Assembly (NCBI GenBank): GCA_043757265.1
Contig: JAYUQP010000040.1
Span: 163,501 to 227,500, forward strand
Length of the DNA: 64,000 bases
DNA from: JANPLN01 sp043757265
GTDB taxonomy: Bacteria; Bdellovibrionota; Bdellovibrionia; Bdellovibrionales; JAGQZY01
Direction: 5' to 3'
The notes under the pieces are model-generated. The model ran no database searches. It had not been told where the DNA came from and saw nothing but the letters and a program-made list of their open reading frames with translations. The first letter of the stretch is position 1. Each line of letters begins with the position of its first letter. A program made the translations under genes and the position numbers. Positions 7,371-16,764 of the stretch are shown one piece after another.

Positions 7371-9713
7371 TTAGAAAAAATATCTTAGATTAAACTGACC
7401 CAGCGAATAGCCTTCGCGGTATTCAGGATACATTGGAAACTGCGATGCAGTACCGAACATGATACTGGTTTTTAAACCTAGGCCCATGGTCCATTGTTTT
7501 TTGAAAAAGTAAGAAATATCAAAAAGAGCTTCGTATTTCGTGAGTGAGCTTCCTGTGCCGTAAGCTCCAGTGAGCCCCAGTGTCCAACTTTGCATAAGGG
7601 GAAGCTCGAAGAAAGCGCCGAGTTTTAGCATATTGTAGTCCGAAACAAAATAAACAGCGTTACTATTGGAATACATTTCGTAGCCAACAAAAGGCGATAG
7701 GTGAAATCCAACGAGATCAGGCCGTGCTTTGCTGTCATAAAAGCGATAGTGGTAGCGCGCTTCGGCAGAATAAAAGTCAGCAGCACCGGGCTCGTTACTT
7801 GAAAGATTTTTCTGCAAACTTAATTCGCCACCATGGTGACCGCTCCAGCCCAGCGCCGAAACTTGCAGTCCCGGAGTTGCAACGGGAAGGTCGTTTGAGG
7901 CAGAAAGAACAGGAGAATAAACGGTGTCGTAGTAATTGGTCGAGAAGGTGAGGCGAGAAAGAACAAAGTCGGCATTAAAACCAAGTTGGATGATGGGAAA
8001 CTGAGTTTTAACTTCTACTTCCGAGGTGGTTTCGGTGTTCGAAGCGGTGTTGCGAGAGTCATCTTCGCCTAAAATTGCGCTCCCTTTACTTTCTGCAAAG
8101 GAATCCGTCAGCTTTGACAAGCGAATGATAGCAGCTTTCACTATGACGGCGGCAAGCCCTGATGGTGAAACACTGTTTTGCGCGTCCACACTACGCACTT
8201 CGGCGCGATAGGTGCCAGGAGTTCGAGGAGTCCATTTGAAATTCACACCGGAAACTGTTTTCTCGAGAATTGTTTTCTCTTCGATGTCAGTAATTGCGAT
8301 TTTGAACTTCTCAAGTTGATCTGGATTGCTCCACGTCATCAAAAGGTTTTCATCCGAATTTGTTGTGTATTCGCTGCGCACAAATTGTGGGGCCTTAAGG
8401 GGGACAAAATCCATCACTTCAAACGAAGTGATTTGCGACCATTCGCCGAGGTGTAGATTTTCGTCAACAGCGCGAAATCGATAAAAATAAGTACCTGGTT
8501 TATGAAATTCGAGGTGGAGCTTATTTTCGTACGCCCAATGCGTAGAGGACTGGCGGTCAAAATTTGATTTGTGCGACGATTCTACTAAAAAGCCGTTAGC
8601 TTCGATGTTCGTTAAAAGTTCCACATCCACATCGGCCTTGCCATTTTTTAAGTAGATAGAATTTTTATTCACGCGAACTTTGACTTCGGAGCGGGGGAGG
8701 GTGACCGCGCGCACGACAAAATGACCAGTTGTGGACCAATCCTGTTTGTTTTGTGTCGCACGCCAGTAGTTGTCACCGAGATACACTTGCGCCAGGGTGC
8801 GATCTAAAGCGTCTGCGGCATACTCTCGGCTGTTAGACAAATCAGCGTTAGTTGAATAATCAATAAAAATCTCTTTGGTACTATCGAACGTTAATATTTC
8901 AAGGGGAACAGCAAAGCGAACCAGAGTCTTGCCTGCTGGCTTTAGTTTGAGCTTTTTTCCATCTCGCTCGTACACATCGTACATTTTTACGCTGTAGTCG
9001 AAGGTCTTAGACTCAGCGTTGATTTGCACACTCACCGGTTGCGAAGTTTCTTCTTCAGTGTTTGATGGTTCACGCGGACTATCAACATCAACGACTTTGA
9101 AGTTCGTTGGTTTTTCGTTGTTCATTGGAGCCATGATTTCAATTGTTGAAGGAGCCTCTTTTGTGGGAGAGTAAACCTTAGACTGGTATTGAATTCTTGG
9201 CGCACCTTGAAGCGTTTCAACACTGATTGTTTTGTTTTTCGCAACTTTCAGGATGATTTCAGATTGGCCTTCGATATTGGCGATTTGTCCCTTAATGGCA
9301 ATCTTTAAATCTTTCACAATGGAAACGCGATACTCCCCCTCCTCAAGATCCGCAATGTTCATGTTTTTCATTTTTTTAAATTCAACAAGACTGTTTTCTT
9401 TCAGTTCGATTTTGGATTCATTTTTTAAATTAATCATCGCAAACGACTTGTCGCCAGTATAAATCTTATCGCCCTCGCGCACGCGTTGATCACGTTTTGC
9501 CGATTGCCACAGTGTTTGCGCGTAATTTTTAATACGAATGTCCGATTGAGTTTTCGAAAGATAACCGATTTCGCGTTCTAATTTTACAGATTTTGAATTT
9601 GAAAAATTATAAAATTGGAGAAGGTAAAGGCAGAAAGCAATGCCCACGAGACTGAGGTAAATCAGTTTCTTTTCTGTAGATTGTAATCCGCGAAATACGT
9701 AGAGTTCTCCCAC
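7371..9713 (-). CDS. FecR-domain protein with C-terminal outer-membrane-barrel-like region
   Basis: 780 residues. A single N-terminal membrane helix (about 16-36, LIYLSLVGIAFCLYLLQFY) is followed by a FecR-type domain (about 70-170: DQRVREGDKIYTGDKSFAMI, LKENSLVEFKKM). Two or three fibronectin/Ig-like modules occupy about 340-530 (WAYENKLHLEFHKPGTYFYRFRAVD and FKWTPRTPGTYRAEVRSVD). The last 200 residues have alternating aromatic strands and a terminal Phe (FNLRYFF), like an autotransporter or outer-membrane barrel end. The role is unknown; FecR modules usually bind peptidoglycan or carry envelope signals. The start is GTG with no clear Shine-Dalgarno. It lies downstream of a SpoIIE phosphatase gene, suggesting a shared envelope-signalling role. 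Confidence 0.8.
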   Translation of the reverse strand: MGELYVFRGLQSTEKKLIYLSLVGIAFCLYLLQFYNFSNSKSVKLEREIGYLSKTQSDIRIKNYAQTLWQSAKRDQRVREGDKIYTGDKSFAMINLKNESKIELKENSLVEFKKMKNMNIADLEEGEYRVSIVKDLKIAIKGQIANIEGQSEIILKVAKNKTISVETLQGAPRIQYQSKVYSPTKEAPSTIEIMAPMNNEKPTNFKVVDVDSPREPSNTEEETSQPVSVQINAESKTFDYSVKMYDVYERDGKKLKLKPAGKTLVRFAVPLEILTFDSTKEIFIDYSTNADLSNSREYAADALDRTLAQVYLGDNYWRATQNKQDWSTTGHFVVRAVTLPRSEVKVRVNKNSIYLKNGKADVDVELLTNIEANGFLVESSHKSNFDRQSSTHWAYENKLHLEFHKPGTYFYRFRAVDENLHLGEWSQITSFEVMDFVPLKAPQFVRSEYTTNSDENLLMTWSNPDQLEKFKIAITDIEEKTILEKTVSGVNFKWTPRTPGTYRAEVRSVDAQNSVSPSGLAAVIVKAAIIRLSKLTDSFAESKGSAILGEDDSRNTASNTETTSEVEVKTQFPIIQLGFNADFVLSRLTFSTNYYDTVYSPVLSASNDLPVATPGLQVSALGWSGHHGGELSLQKNLSSNEPGAADFYSAEARYHYRFYDSKARPDLVGFHLSPFVGYEMYSNSNAVYFVSDYNMLKLGAFFELPLMQSWTLGLTGAYGTGSSLTKYEALFDISYFFKKQWTMGLGLKTSIMFGTASQFPMYPEYREGYSLGQFNLRYFF

Positions 9714-9821
9714 ATTTAAATGTTAACATTACTGCTGCGGAGCGTAAGTCTGGGGCGAGAGAAATAGACTTAGTTCAGTAGACGAGAGGCGTATCAAAAT
9801 TTTGTCGCTTTTCAAACTGAC

Positions 9822-11567
9822 TTAGCTGTCGCGGCTTACCGAGACAAACGTAATATCGTCTTCCAATTGTGTGATGGAGTCCGACTTAGCCCGTAGGTAT
9901 TTGTAGAGCGAGTCACAGAACAAAACCTTACTTTCGTCCGACTGAAAAAAGGCATTGTAGACTCGGAGAATCTGTTTTTCGCTCATTTCCTGTTTTTCAC
10001 GGAACATGGAAGCCTGAACACCATCGGTGTACATCAAAAAGTGATCGCCCGGTTGCAGTTCAAACGTCTGGATTTTCTTCTGCGCATTCTTACGTTCCCC
10101 AAGACTGTGATTTGGAGGAAGCGACATGTACGATCCCACTTTTTTCTCAGCCGCGTAATGCACGGGAGGTTCGTGACCCAAGTTTACGATTTCGGCCTTT
10201 CCGGTTGGCAAGTGGATGCGACAAATTTGCGCGGTCATGAGCACTTCGCCCTTGGAGGTCGAGTAGACCACGTCGTCCCAAACATCAACAAGCTCCTCAA
10301 GAGTGCATTCTTTTTTACGCATGTACGAAAACACAGCGTTTGATGCAGAGGTCACAAGAGCTGCCGGTGTTCCGTGCCCAGTAGCATCGGCGATGATCAA
10401 AAACAAGAAGTCGTTGTGCTGGTAATAATGCCACCAATCACCGCCGCATTCTGTGGAGGTCAAGTAGTGTCCTGAAACCAGGTAATTCCCAATTTGCTTG
10501 TTCTTCTCTATGGGAAAAAGTTTGTCCTGAATAATACCGGCGTTTTTTAATTCCCGCTCCATGCGATCTTTTTCAAGTTTTTCAGCAAACAGTTTTTTGA
10601 TCTCAGTTCCCATTTTGCTAAAGGCGCGAGATAAAATGCCCACCTCATCAGTGCTTTTGGAATCCATAGAAATATCAAAGTTACCCTTACCAATTTCCTC
10701 TGCAACATCAGTAAGCTGATTGATCCGGTAGGTAAGACTGTTCGAAAGTAACAACGAAACGACAAAAGTTACAAGGGCGCTGATGATCAAGAAAACGATG
10801 GACTTGTTGTAAAGCTCGTTGAGTGCAAGCAAGGCATCTTTTTCATCCGTCATTGAGACGAAAGTAAGGCCTTCGTGGTTGGTCTTCACGAAAGAAGAAA
10901 GGTATGTGGAGCTTTCGATTTTTACTTTTGTTGTTGTGCTGGAGATACCCTCCGTTGTCGCAATGAAATTTTTAACGACTTGCGAGGCTTGGTCCGGTTT
11001 CACGTAATCCATGCCTGTAGTTTCGATAGCTGTGAGATTTTCAAAAAAGAAGGTCTGAGTGTTTGCCGACTCATTAACTTCTTGTTTCCACTTTATAAAT
11101 AACAACAGCACCTTATTCACTTCATGCCTAAGGGGAATGGAAGCTATAAAATAATCGCTTTTATAATGAATCACATAAGTTTTTTTGAAATTGATTTTGT
11201 TGTAGATTGCCTCAGAATCTAACGTGAGTTCGGGTGCTTTTGAAAAAATTGTAGCGACATTTTTTGTTGTATAATCAAAAGTAAAAATAGCCTCGATAAA
11301 ATTTTGATTCTTAAGTAGGACCTCTTGATCGTTTTTTGCTTGGTTAATAACTTGATCTTTAAAAAGTAAACGGGCAAACCAAATGGAGCTATCAATGGCT
11401 TGGTTAAATTTTTGCACCTGGAGTTGCAATTTGTTTTGCTGTTCGTCAAAGATGTAACTTATTTTGTCGGACTCAAAAACCCGGGTTGCGGTGAAGATGT
11501 AAATCGAAACTAAGCATAGAGAAACAATGATCAAGCTTAACGTGATCTTCCATTTAATTGACATCAT
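9822..11567 (-). CDS. Membrane-bound SpoIIE-family (PP2C-type) phosphatase with HAMP domain
   Basis: 581 residues. An N-terminal membrane helix (about 8-28), a 225-residue extracytoplasmic sensor region, a second helix (about 256-276, IVFLIISALVTFVVSLLL), a HAMP domain (RINQLTDVAEEIGKGNFDI, SRAFSKMGTEIKKL) and a C-terminal RsbU/SpoIIE-like Mn-dependent phosphatase. Metal-binding acids are seen in GGDWWHYY, IADATGHGTPAALVT, FLMYTDGVQ and EDDITFV. Such proteins dephosphorylate anti-anti-sigma proteins in partner-switching pathways. No STAS or anti-sigma gene lies nearby, so the partner is elsewhere. It is followed 108 bases later by the FecR-domain gene on the same strand. Confidence 0.92.
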   Translation of the reverse strand: MMSIKWKITLSLIIVSLCLVSIYIFTATRVFESDKISYIFDEQQNKLQLQVQKFNQAIDSSIWFARLLFKDQVINQAKNDQEVLLKNQNFIEAIFTFDYTTKNVATIFSKAPELTLDSEAIYNKINFKKTYVIHYKSDYFIASIPLRHEVNKVLLLFIKWKQEVNESANTQTFFFENLTAIETTGMDYVKPDQASQVVKNFIATTEGISSTTTKVKIESSTYLSSFVKTNHEGLTFVSMTDEKDALLALNELYNKSIVFLIISALVTFVVSLLLSNSLTYRINQLTDVAEEIGKGNFDISMDSKSTDEVGILSRAFSKMGTEIKKLFAEKLEKDRMERELKNAGIIQDKLFPIEKNKQIGNYLVSGHYLTSTECGGDWWHYYQHNDFLFLIIADATGHGTPAALVTSASNAVFSYMRKKECTLEELVDVWDDVVYSTSKGEVLMTAQICRIHLPTGKAEIVNLGHEPPVHYAAEKKVGSYMSLPPNHSLGERKNAQKKIQTFELQPGDHFLMYTDGVQASMFREKQEMSEKQILRVYNAFFQSDESKVLFCDSLYKYLRAKSDSITQLEDDITFVSVSRDS

Positions 11568-11655
11568 TCTATTGAACTACAGATCGCTTTTAAAGCAAGA
11601 GAATGGTCAAACCTTCCAGGCGTCAGGACAATGGTCGAGTTTAAATTTTTAAGAG

Positions 11656-11916
11656 TTAGCGGCTTTTATGCATGCTCATAACAGCGCTCACATTCGAGCC
11701 AGTCATGAGTCGATTGGTGGGAGTGATGGTGGCCTTCATCGAAATGTTTGTGCCGACACTACGAACACTTCCAGGCGAAAGTTTAAATGCGCCATCATCT
11801 TCGCCGCCTCCGATACCAGGAGTCATAGGGGGTGGGGCATTATCAACGAAGTCCTTAACGACCTTCGCACAGCCCGTTAGAAAGATAAATGCTATCAAAG
11901 CTAGTAGAACACGCAT
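11656..11916 (-). CDS. Small lipoprotein, function unknown
   Basis: 86 residues starting with a classic lipoprotein signal (LLALIAFIFLTGCAK, lipid-modified Cys16). The mature part has a Pro/Gly-rich acidic linker (PPPMTPGIGGGEDDG) and a short segment with repeated Val/Ser. I do not recognise the family. The opposite strand has open frames here, but only this one has a credible export signal. It lies 88 bases upstream of the SpoIIE gene on the same strand and could be the first gene of that transcript. Confidence 0.65.
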   Translation of the reverse strand: MRVLLALIAFIFLTGCAKVVKDFVDNAPPPMTPGIGGGEDDGAFKLSPGSVRSVGTNISMKATITPTNRLMTGSNVSAVMSMHKSR

Positions 11917-12045
11917 GAATACTTATCGACAGGACTGGATATTTCTTAAGTCCGGGTACTGATTTTCTCATTATGAGACAAGGCCCGACGGAATCCTGCA
12001 AAATAGGGTGTCTAGCCGTGGAAACAAAATGCCGATGAATCTTAA

Positions 12046-14055
12046 ATGAAAAGCTTACTTTGTTTTTATCTTTTATTTTTTGTGGCAGCTGCGGAGGCGA
12101 AAGTTGATTGGCAGTACAAGTCCTTTCCCTATCTGCCAAAAGATATACCGCAAAAACGAAACGAACCTGAAGTTTTAAAGGTTGGAAAAACACCATTGCG
12201 TGCTTTGATGAGCCGGCAGAGCGGCACCCATGTTCGCTGGGGAGTAGAACAAGTCTATCTTTCAAAAGATCTTAAAAAGAAAGTCTTTGTTAAATATCAA
12301 GTTGCGCTAAGCTCGGCTTCTCCCGTCGGCGGCTGGATGCGGCTAAAAAAAGGACAGGTTCTCCATCTGCGAAAAGGTAAAACAATTGTCGCCTACATGG
12401 CCCAGGGGTTTAACAATCGGGAACTTTACGAGCTGCAGATGCAGTTGCAGGACAAACAAAAAGTCTCGGCATGGAATCCGTTTATCAATTGTGCCAATGC
12501 AGAAGTTGTCACATCGCCTGCTGGCGATGTCTACTACGACGACACTCAAAACACCGCGAGTGCGGCTCCGCCCGCCGCGAGTTCATCCTGGCTCAGCCGC
12601 GCCGGAAGTATATCTCTTTGTGTGGGATCAGAAACTCTCGAAGGTGCTAAAGAGTCTGCAAGGCAACTCTGGGAAAACGCCTCTTTGGAAGGGGTGGTTT
12701 CAGGCGCTCAGGCCGCAGCTTCTGCTGCCTGGCAGGCTGTTCCTTCGCGCGATGAGATTCGCAGTGGATGGCGGTCCACGAAAGAATTTTTCAGCAGCAC
12801 TTGGAACGATCCAGAGCAAGCGTGGAGTGATGTTGTGGACGGATTTGATAGATCAGTCGATGCCATTGCTAGAATTGCCGAACAAATAGCAAAAAGTGTC
12901 GAAGGTTTCTACGATCTCAGTCAGGAGATTCAAAATCGAATTATTTGCGATGGAGTTTCTTACTTTGCGGCGACAGGTGCACTCAGCGTAGCTATGTCGA
13001 TGACCGGAGCAGGTGCAGCCGTTGCAGTTGCACGGCTCGCCTCAACGGCTCTGCTATATGCCAACCGAATTAAACCTTTGATGCATATTATCCGCGTTTT
13101 AAATGTATCCGACTTAGAGTCCAGCGAAAAGATGGAGCAGGTCGAGGCGCTGCTCAAGGGGAATATGTCGCAACAAGAGCAACAGGCCATCATCGATAGC
13201 AATGCCGAATATTTGCCAGCGGGAGCAGCAGCAGCATCGTCTTCGGTAGCCAGCCGACTCACGGGTATCAGAGCAATGGGCGAGGGAGAAAAAGCGGCCA
13301 TGTTACGTGCTTCGAGTAGTCTGGATAATGCAGGTCGCGCAAGAGCTGCTCAGACAGCTCTTGGCCGTCCTCTGACCGCAGGTCAGACAGACGCATTATC
13401 TCGTGCTCACGGCGTTGCGCCGGAAAGAGGTTTTGGAAGCTACACACAGGCAGATCTTTTAGAAAAAACGCGCATACTCAGAGAGGCGGGATTTTCAAAT
13501 GAAGAGGCCGAGCTTTTACTGCGACAAGGACTGGCTGGCCAATATGTTTCGGGTTCTGTGACTTTTCAGGGGCAAATGGGGCAAAGTTCTTTGAGTTCCA
13601 CATCACAAAGCGCATTTGCAACGGCAAATCCAAACTACACTCTGATGAAACTCACTTCACCTACAGAGTTCACTCAAGCACGAACCTTTTTCAACAACCG
13701 AGCGCAGGACGCTTTAAGAAATCACCGAACCTCCTATGCGCGCTCAGATTTTTTATCAGCAGGAAATCATGAAGGATATATCGAAACATTTATAACTCCG
13801 CGTTCGGATGGCGGTTATCGCATGGTGGACACTGCAGAGGCACGCGCTGCTATTGCACAGTTGCAAAGAGAGATAAATTCTGTGTCGATCAGCGATGCCG
13901 GAAGAGTGAACATTCCGACAGACAATTTAAGCAACTCGCAGTTTATCCAAGGCGAAGCCTTGTACTCTCAAGAGTATGTTCGTCACCATCATGGTGTTCG
14001 CGAGCGTGCTATCAGGGAACTGCAAGAGTGGCTTAGCACCGCAGAATCTCAATAA
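12046..14055 (+). CDS. Large exported protein with Ala-rich helical regions, function unknown
   Basis: 669 residues with a cleavable signal peptide (LLCFYLLFFVAAAEAK, cut near 19). Residues 20-150 include an SH3-like segment (KVFVKYQVALSSASPVGGWM ... KKGQVLHLRKGKTIVAYM). The middle is Ala/Ser-rich and helical with a hydrophobic stretch near 305-345 (TGALSVAMSMTGAGAAVAVARLA). Residues about 440-510 hold a module (LGRPLTAGQTDALSRAHGV ... LLEKTRILREAGFSNEEAELLL) that I remember from other Bdellovibrio exported proteins of unknown role. The C-terminal 120 residues have no recognised domain. The gene stands alone on its strand, divergent from the lipoprotein gene and convergent with motB. Confidence 0.75.
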   Translation: MKSLLCFYLLFFVAAAEAKVDWQYKSFPYLPKDIPQKRNEPEVLKVGKTPLRALMSRQSGTHVRWGVEQVYLSKDLKKKVFVKYQVALSSASPVGGWMRLKKGQVLHLRKGKTIVAYMAQGFNNRELYELQMQLQDKQKVSAWNPFINCANAEVVTSPAGDVYYDDTQNTASAAPPAASSSWLSRAGSISLCVGSETLEGAKESARQLWENASLEGVVSGAQAAASAAWQAVPSRDEIRSGWRSTKEFFSSTWNDPEQAWSDVVDGFDRSVDAIARIAEQIAKSVEGFYDLSQEIQNRIICDGVSYFAATGALSVAMSMTGAGAAVAVARLASTALLYANRIKPLMHIIRVLNVSDLESSEKMEQVEALLKGNMSQQEQQAIIDSNAEYLPAGAAAASSSVASRLTGIRAMGEGEKAAMLRASSSLDNAGRARAAQTALGRPLTAGQTDALSRAHGVAPERGFGSYTQADLLEKTRILREAGFSNEEAELLLRQGLAGQYVSGSVTFQGQMGQSSLSSTSQSAFATANPNYTLMKLTSPTEFTQARTFFNNRAQDALRNHRTSYARSDFLSAGNHEGYIETFITPRSDGGYRMVDTAEARAAIAQLQREINSVSISDAGRVNIPTDNLSNSQFIQGEALYSQEYVRHHHGVRERAIRELQEWLSTAESQ

Positions 14056-14082
14056 CGTAATTTTTTTTTATTTGTTTAAACG

Positions 14083-14814
14083 TTATTTGTTCAAACCCGA
14101 CGGAATAAAAATCTCAATGCGGCGATTGTCGGAACGGCCCTGAGCAGTGTCGTTCTTAGCGATGGGCTTTGTGTCTGCATAACTTGCGGCCGAAAGGCGT
14201 TCAGGCGGTATGCTAAAGTCGCTGATAAAAAGCCGAACCACCGTGGTCGCACGCATGGCTCCCAATTCCCAATTGGTTTTGATATCTCCAGCGCCGTTCA
14301 GGGGTTGATTGTCTGTATGACCTTCCACAATCACGGGGCGGTTCGAGTTTTTTAAAATGATTGCAAGCTTTCCAAGCGAAACAAACGACGACGGATTTAG
14401 CACAGCCGCGCCTGGGGGAAACAGGTTGGACGATTGCAGGCGAATGCGCACCCCTTTTGAGTCGTAGGTGATGTCTTGAATGATGCTGCCTTTTTCTTCC
14501 TTATTAAGCCGAGAGTTGATTTTCTTTTGATAGTAACTTTGCATATCAATCGGCATAGCGTCTTTCATCTGCTTGCCGATGGGATCCATTTCGGAACCCA
14601 CTTGCATGTTTACCGGGTTGAACCCGCCGCCGTAGATTCCTAAATTCATGCTGTTTCGAATAGAGCCTTCAAATTGTTTTTGCTTGTCAGGATTGGACTG
14701 CGAGGTGGCGTATAAAACCACGAAAAAAGCGAAAAGCAGCGTAATAAAATCAGCATAAGACACTAGCCAACGTTCGTGGTTCTCGTGCTCTTCATGCTTC
14801 TTCTTTTTAGCCAT
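14083..14814 (-). CDS. motB: Flagellar motor stator protein MotB
   Basis: 243 residues. After a Lys/His-rich N-terminus comes one membrane helix with the conserved proton-channel Asp (WLVSYADFITLLFAFFVVLY). The C-terminal OmpA-like peptidoglycan-binding domain (VIVEGHTDNQPL, NWELGAMRATTVVRLF, RSDNRRIEIFI) anchors the stator to the cell wall. The length is slightly short for the family, with a compact plug and linker region. It overlaps motA by 8 bases and is translationally coupled to it. It is convergent with the large exported-protein gene; a loose inverted repeat with a T-rich centre (14051-14089) lies between the stops. Confidence 0.94.
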   Translation of the reverse strand: MAKKKKHEEHENHERWLVSYADFITLLFAFFVVLYATSQSNPDKQKQFEGSIRNSMNLGIYGGGFNPVNMQVGSEMDPIGKQMKDAMPIDMQSYYQKKINSRLNKEEKGSIIQDITYDSKGVRIRLQSSNLFPPGAAVLNPSSFVSLGKLAIILKNSNRPVIVEGHTDNQPLNGAGDIKTNWELGAMRATTVVRLFISDFSIPPERLSAASYADTKPIAKNDTAQGRSDNRRIEIFIPSGLNK

Positions 14815-15565
14815 TCGATTCTTCTATTCCAGTATAGGCGCGAAGCTTTCGCTCAACAATCTTTGGATTGAGACCCGCGCCAATCATCAAGGCGCCTTCG
14901 AGAAGGGCCTGGCGTTCGGATACGTGGTGGTGAGCTTTCTTTTTGATTTTATTTCCAGCGGGAAGAAAAAAGAGGTTGGCTGCGCCCACGCCGTAAACTG
15001 TAGCAACAAACGCCACCGCAATTCCGGGTCCAAGTTTTGTTGGATCAGAAAGGTTGTTCATCACGTGAATCAAGCCGAGAACGGCTCCAATGATTCCGAT
15101 GGTGGGGCAAAAGCCACCAGCGTCGGTCCATATCTTTGAGCCGGCCGCGATAACTTCTTCCTCTTTTTGCATTCGCGTTTCGAAAATATCTCGCACGGTG
15201 ACTGGATCTATACCATCGATAACTGCAGATATAGCATCGCGAAAAAAATCGTTCTCAATCGTGTTGAGGCGTTTTTCCAACGAAAGAATCGATTCCTTTT
15301 TAGCTATTTGCGCACACTGGATTATTTCATCCAGGTTTTTCTTCATATCAGTATGTTTATCAAAGAATGTTTTTCCAAAGTATTTAAGCCCGGTTTTGAT
15401 ATCGCTCATACTGTTGGAAAACATCACAGCACCAATGGTGCCCCCAAGGACAATGATTGCGGCCGTCAATTGCATCAGGGAATCAAGGTGACCTCCCTCC
15501 ATTGCATTGCCGCCTAAGATTGCTGCCAAACCAATAATGAAACCGAGAATTGTTGCTAAATCCAT
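14807..15565 (-). CDS. motA: Flagellar motor stator protein MotA
   Basis: 252 residues with four membrane segments. The first is ILGFIIGLAAILGGNAM and the second pairs with GGTIGAVMFS; GFCPTIGIIGAVLGLIHVM and AVAFVATVYGVGAANLFFLP are the conserved third and fourth helices of the MotA/TolQ/ExbB proton-channel family. The cytoplasmic loop between helices 2 and 3 holds the charged FliG-contact region. With MotB it forms the proton-driven stator. The start at 15565 (MDLATILGF) was chosen because it begins the first helix; a longer in-frame extension has no homology. It is divergent from the KamA-family gene. Confidence 0.93.
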   Translation of the reverse strand: MDLATILGFIIGLAAILGGNAMEGGHLDSLMQLTAAIIVLGGTIGAVMFSNSMSDIKTGLKYFGKTFFDKHTDMKKNLDEIIQCAQIAKKESILSLEKRLNTIENDFFRDAISAVIDGIDPVTVRDIFETRMQKEEEVIAAGSKIWTDAGGFCPTIGIIGAVLGLIHVMNNLSDPTKLGPGIAVAFVATVYGVGAANLFFLPAGNKIKKKAHHHVSERQALLEGALMIGAGLNPKIVERKLRAYTGIEESNG

Positions 15566-15675
15566 GAAATAAGTATGCCGGCTCTCGTTGAGCGAAGGTA
15601 GTCGGGTGGAGAGAACCTGGACCTTAATTGGGCTATTCAGTTTACAGAATAGGCAGGTTTTGTTAGAACTCCGGC

Positions 15676-16764
15676 ATGAATGAAAATTGGGCCGATTGGG
15701 TGTGGCAACAGACACATGCTATAAAGGATTTTTCGCAGCTGCAAAAACAGATTCCTTGGCTCAAAGAGGGGACTCAAGCCACCGCGGCGTCTTTTCGTTT
15801 GCAGGTAACACCGTACTATCTTTCGCTGCTTCATCCAGCGGATCCTCATGATCCACTTGCAAAAATTTGCATCCCCGATTTACAAGAAATGATCACGGCA
15901 GAGCACGAACTTATTGATCCTATTGGGGATCGAGTAAACAATGAGCAACTCCAGCACAGTCCCACAGCCGCCATTGTTCATCGATACCCAGACCGTTGCT
16001 TGTTGATGTTAACGCCCTTGTGCGCCTCCTACTGCCGATACTGTTTTCGACGCGAAATTGTAGGCAAAGCTGAAAACTCGCACTCGCAAGAGGTTATAAA
16101 CGAGTCCTTCAAGTATATCCAAAATAATAAGCAGCTTCGAGAGGTGATACTCTCGGGCGGCGATCCACTTTTACTTTCCGACGCCAAACTTGCCGATGTT
16201 TTGCAAAACCTCCAAGGTGTGTCACACCTGCGAGGCCTTCGCATACACACTCGATTTCCTATTTTCAATCCGTTTCGGGTCACTGACGACTTTGTAAAAA
16301 TGCTCACGGAGTTTTCTCTTCCGGTTGTCGTCATGCTGCATGTGATGCACCCGCGAGAAGTGACTCAAGATTTTAAAGCCGCAATCACAAAACTGCGAAA
16401 AGCGGGTGTCGTACTTCTCAATCAAAGTGTTTTAATCAAGGGATGTAACGATGATGCGGAAACGCTAAAGGAATTAAGTTATCAACTTGGAGATTGCGGA
16501 ATCATTCCTCTGTATTTACATATGCTGGATCGAGCAAAAGGCACTTCTCACTTTCGAGTCTCCATCGAACGCGCCCAAGACATTATGCAAAACCTTCGCG
16601 GAAAAATCTCGGGCCACTTAATTCCACAGCTCATGTTGGAAATCCCCGGTGGCTATGGAAAAATTCCAGTGGATAAGCAGTTTTACCAAAAGCGTAGCGA
16701 AAACTCGTATCAACTTAGCTCCCCCCATTTAACGCAAACAACCATTAACTATCGAGATTTATAG
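15676..16764 (+). CDS. KamA-family radical SAM aminomutase (lysine 2,3-aminomutase/EpmB type)
   Basis: 362 residues. The radical SAM cluster motif CASYCRYCF (Cys116, 120, 123) is followed by KamA-family signatures: LREVILSGGDPLLL, HTRFPI, VVVMLHVMHPREVT, GVVLLNQSVLIKGCND, LPLYLHMLDRAKGTSHF-like LYLHMLDRAKGTSHF (PLP/Lys region nearby), and LMLEIPGGYGKIPV. PLP-dependent lysine 2,3-aminomutases isomerise lysine; the shorter EpmB-type enzymes supply beta-lysine for elongation factor P modification. Its size fits EpmB better than catabolic KamA, but no epmA or efp gene is adjacent. It ends one base into the MFS gene, so the two are coupled. Confidence 0.88.
   Translation: MNENWADWVWQQTHAIKDFSQLQKQIPWLKEGTQATAASFRLQVTPYYLSLLHPADPHDPLAKICIPDLQEMITAEHELIDPIGDRVNNEQLQHSPTAAIVHRYPDRCLLMLTPLCASYCRYCFRREIVGKAENSHSQEVINESFKYIQNNKQLREVILSGGDPLLLSDAKLADVLQNLQGVSHLRGLRIHTRFPIFNPFRVTDDFVKMLTEFSLPVVVMLHVMHPREVTQDFKAAITKLRKAGVVLLNQSVLIKGCNDDAETLKELSYQLGDCGIIPLYLHMLDRAKGTSHFRVSIERAQDIMQNLRGKISGHLIPQLMLEIPGGYGKIPVDKQFYQKRSENSYQLSSPHLTQTTINYRDL

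Noticed and set aside
12386..12889. 167-codon plus-strand frame
   Set aside because: Out-of-frame shadow inside the large exported-protein gene; no start signal.
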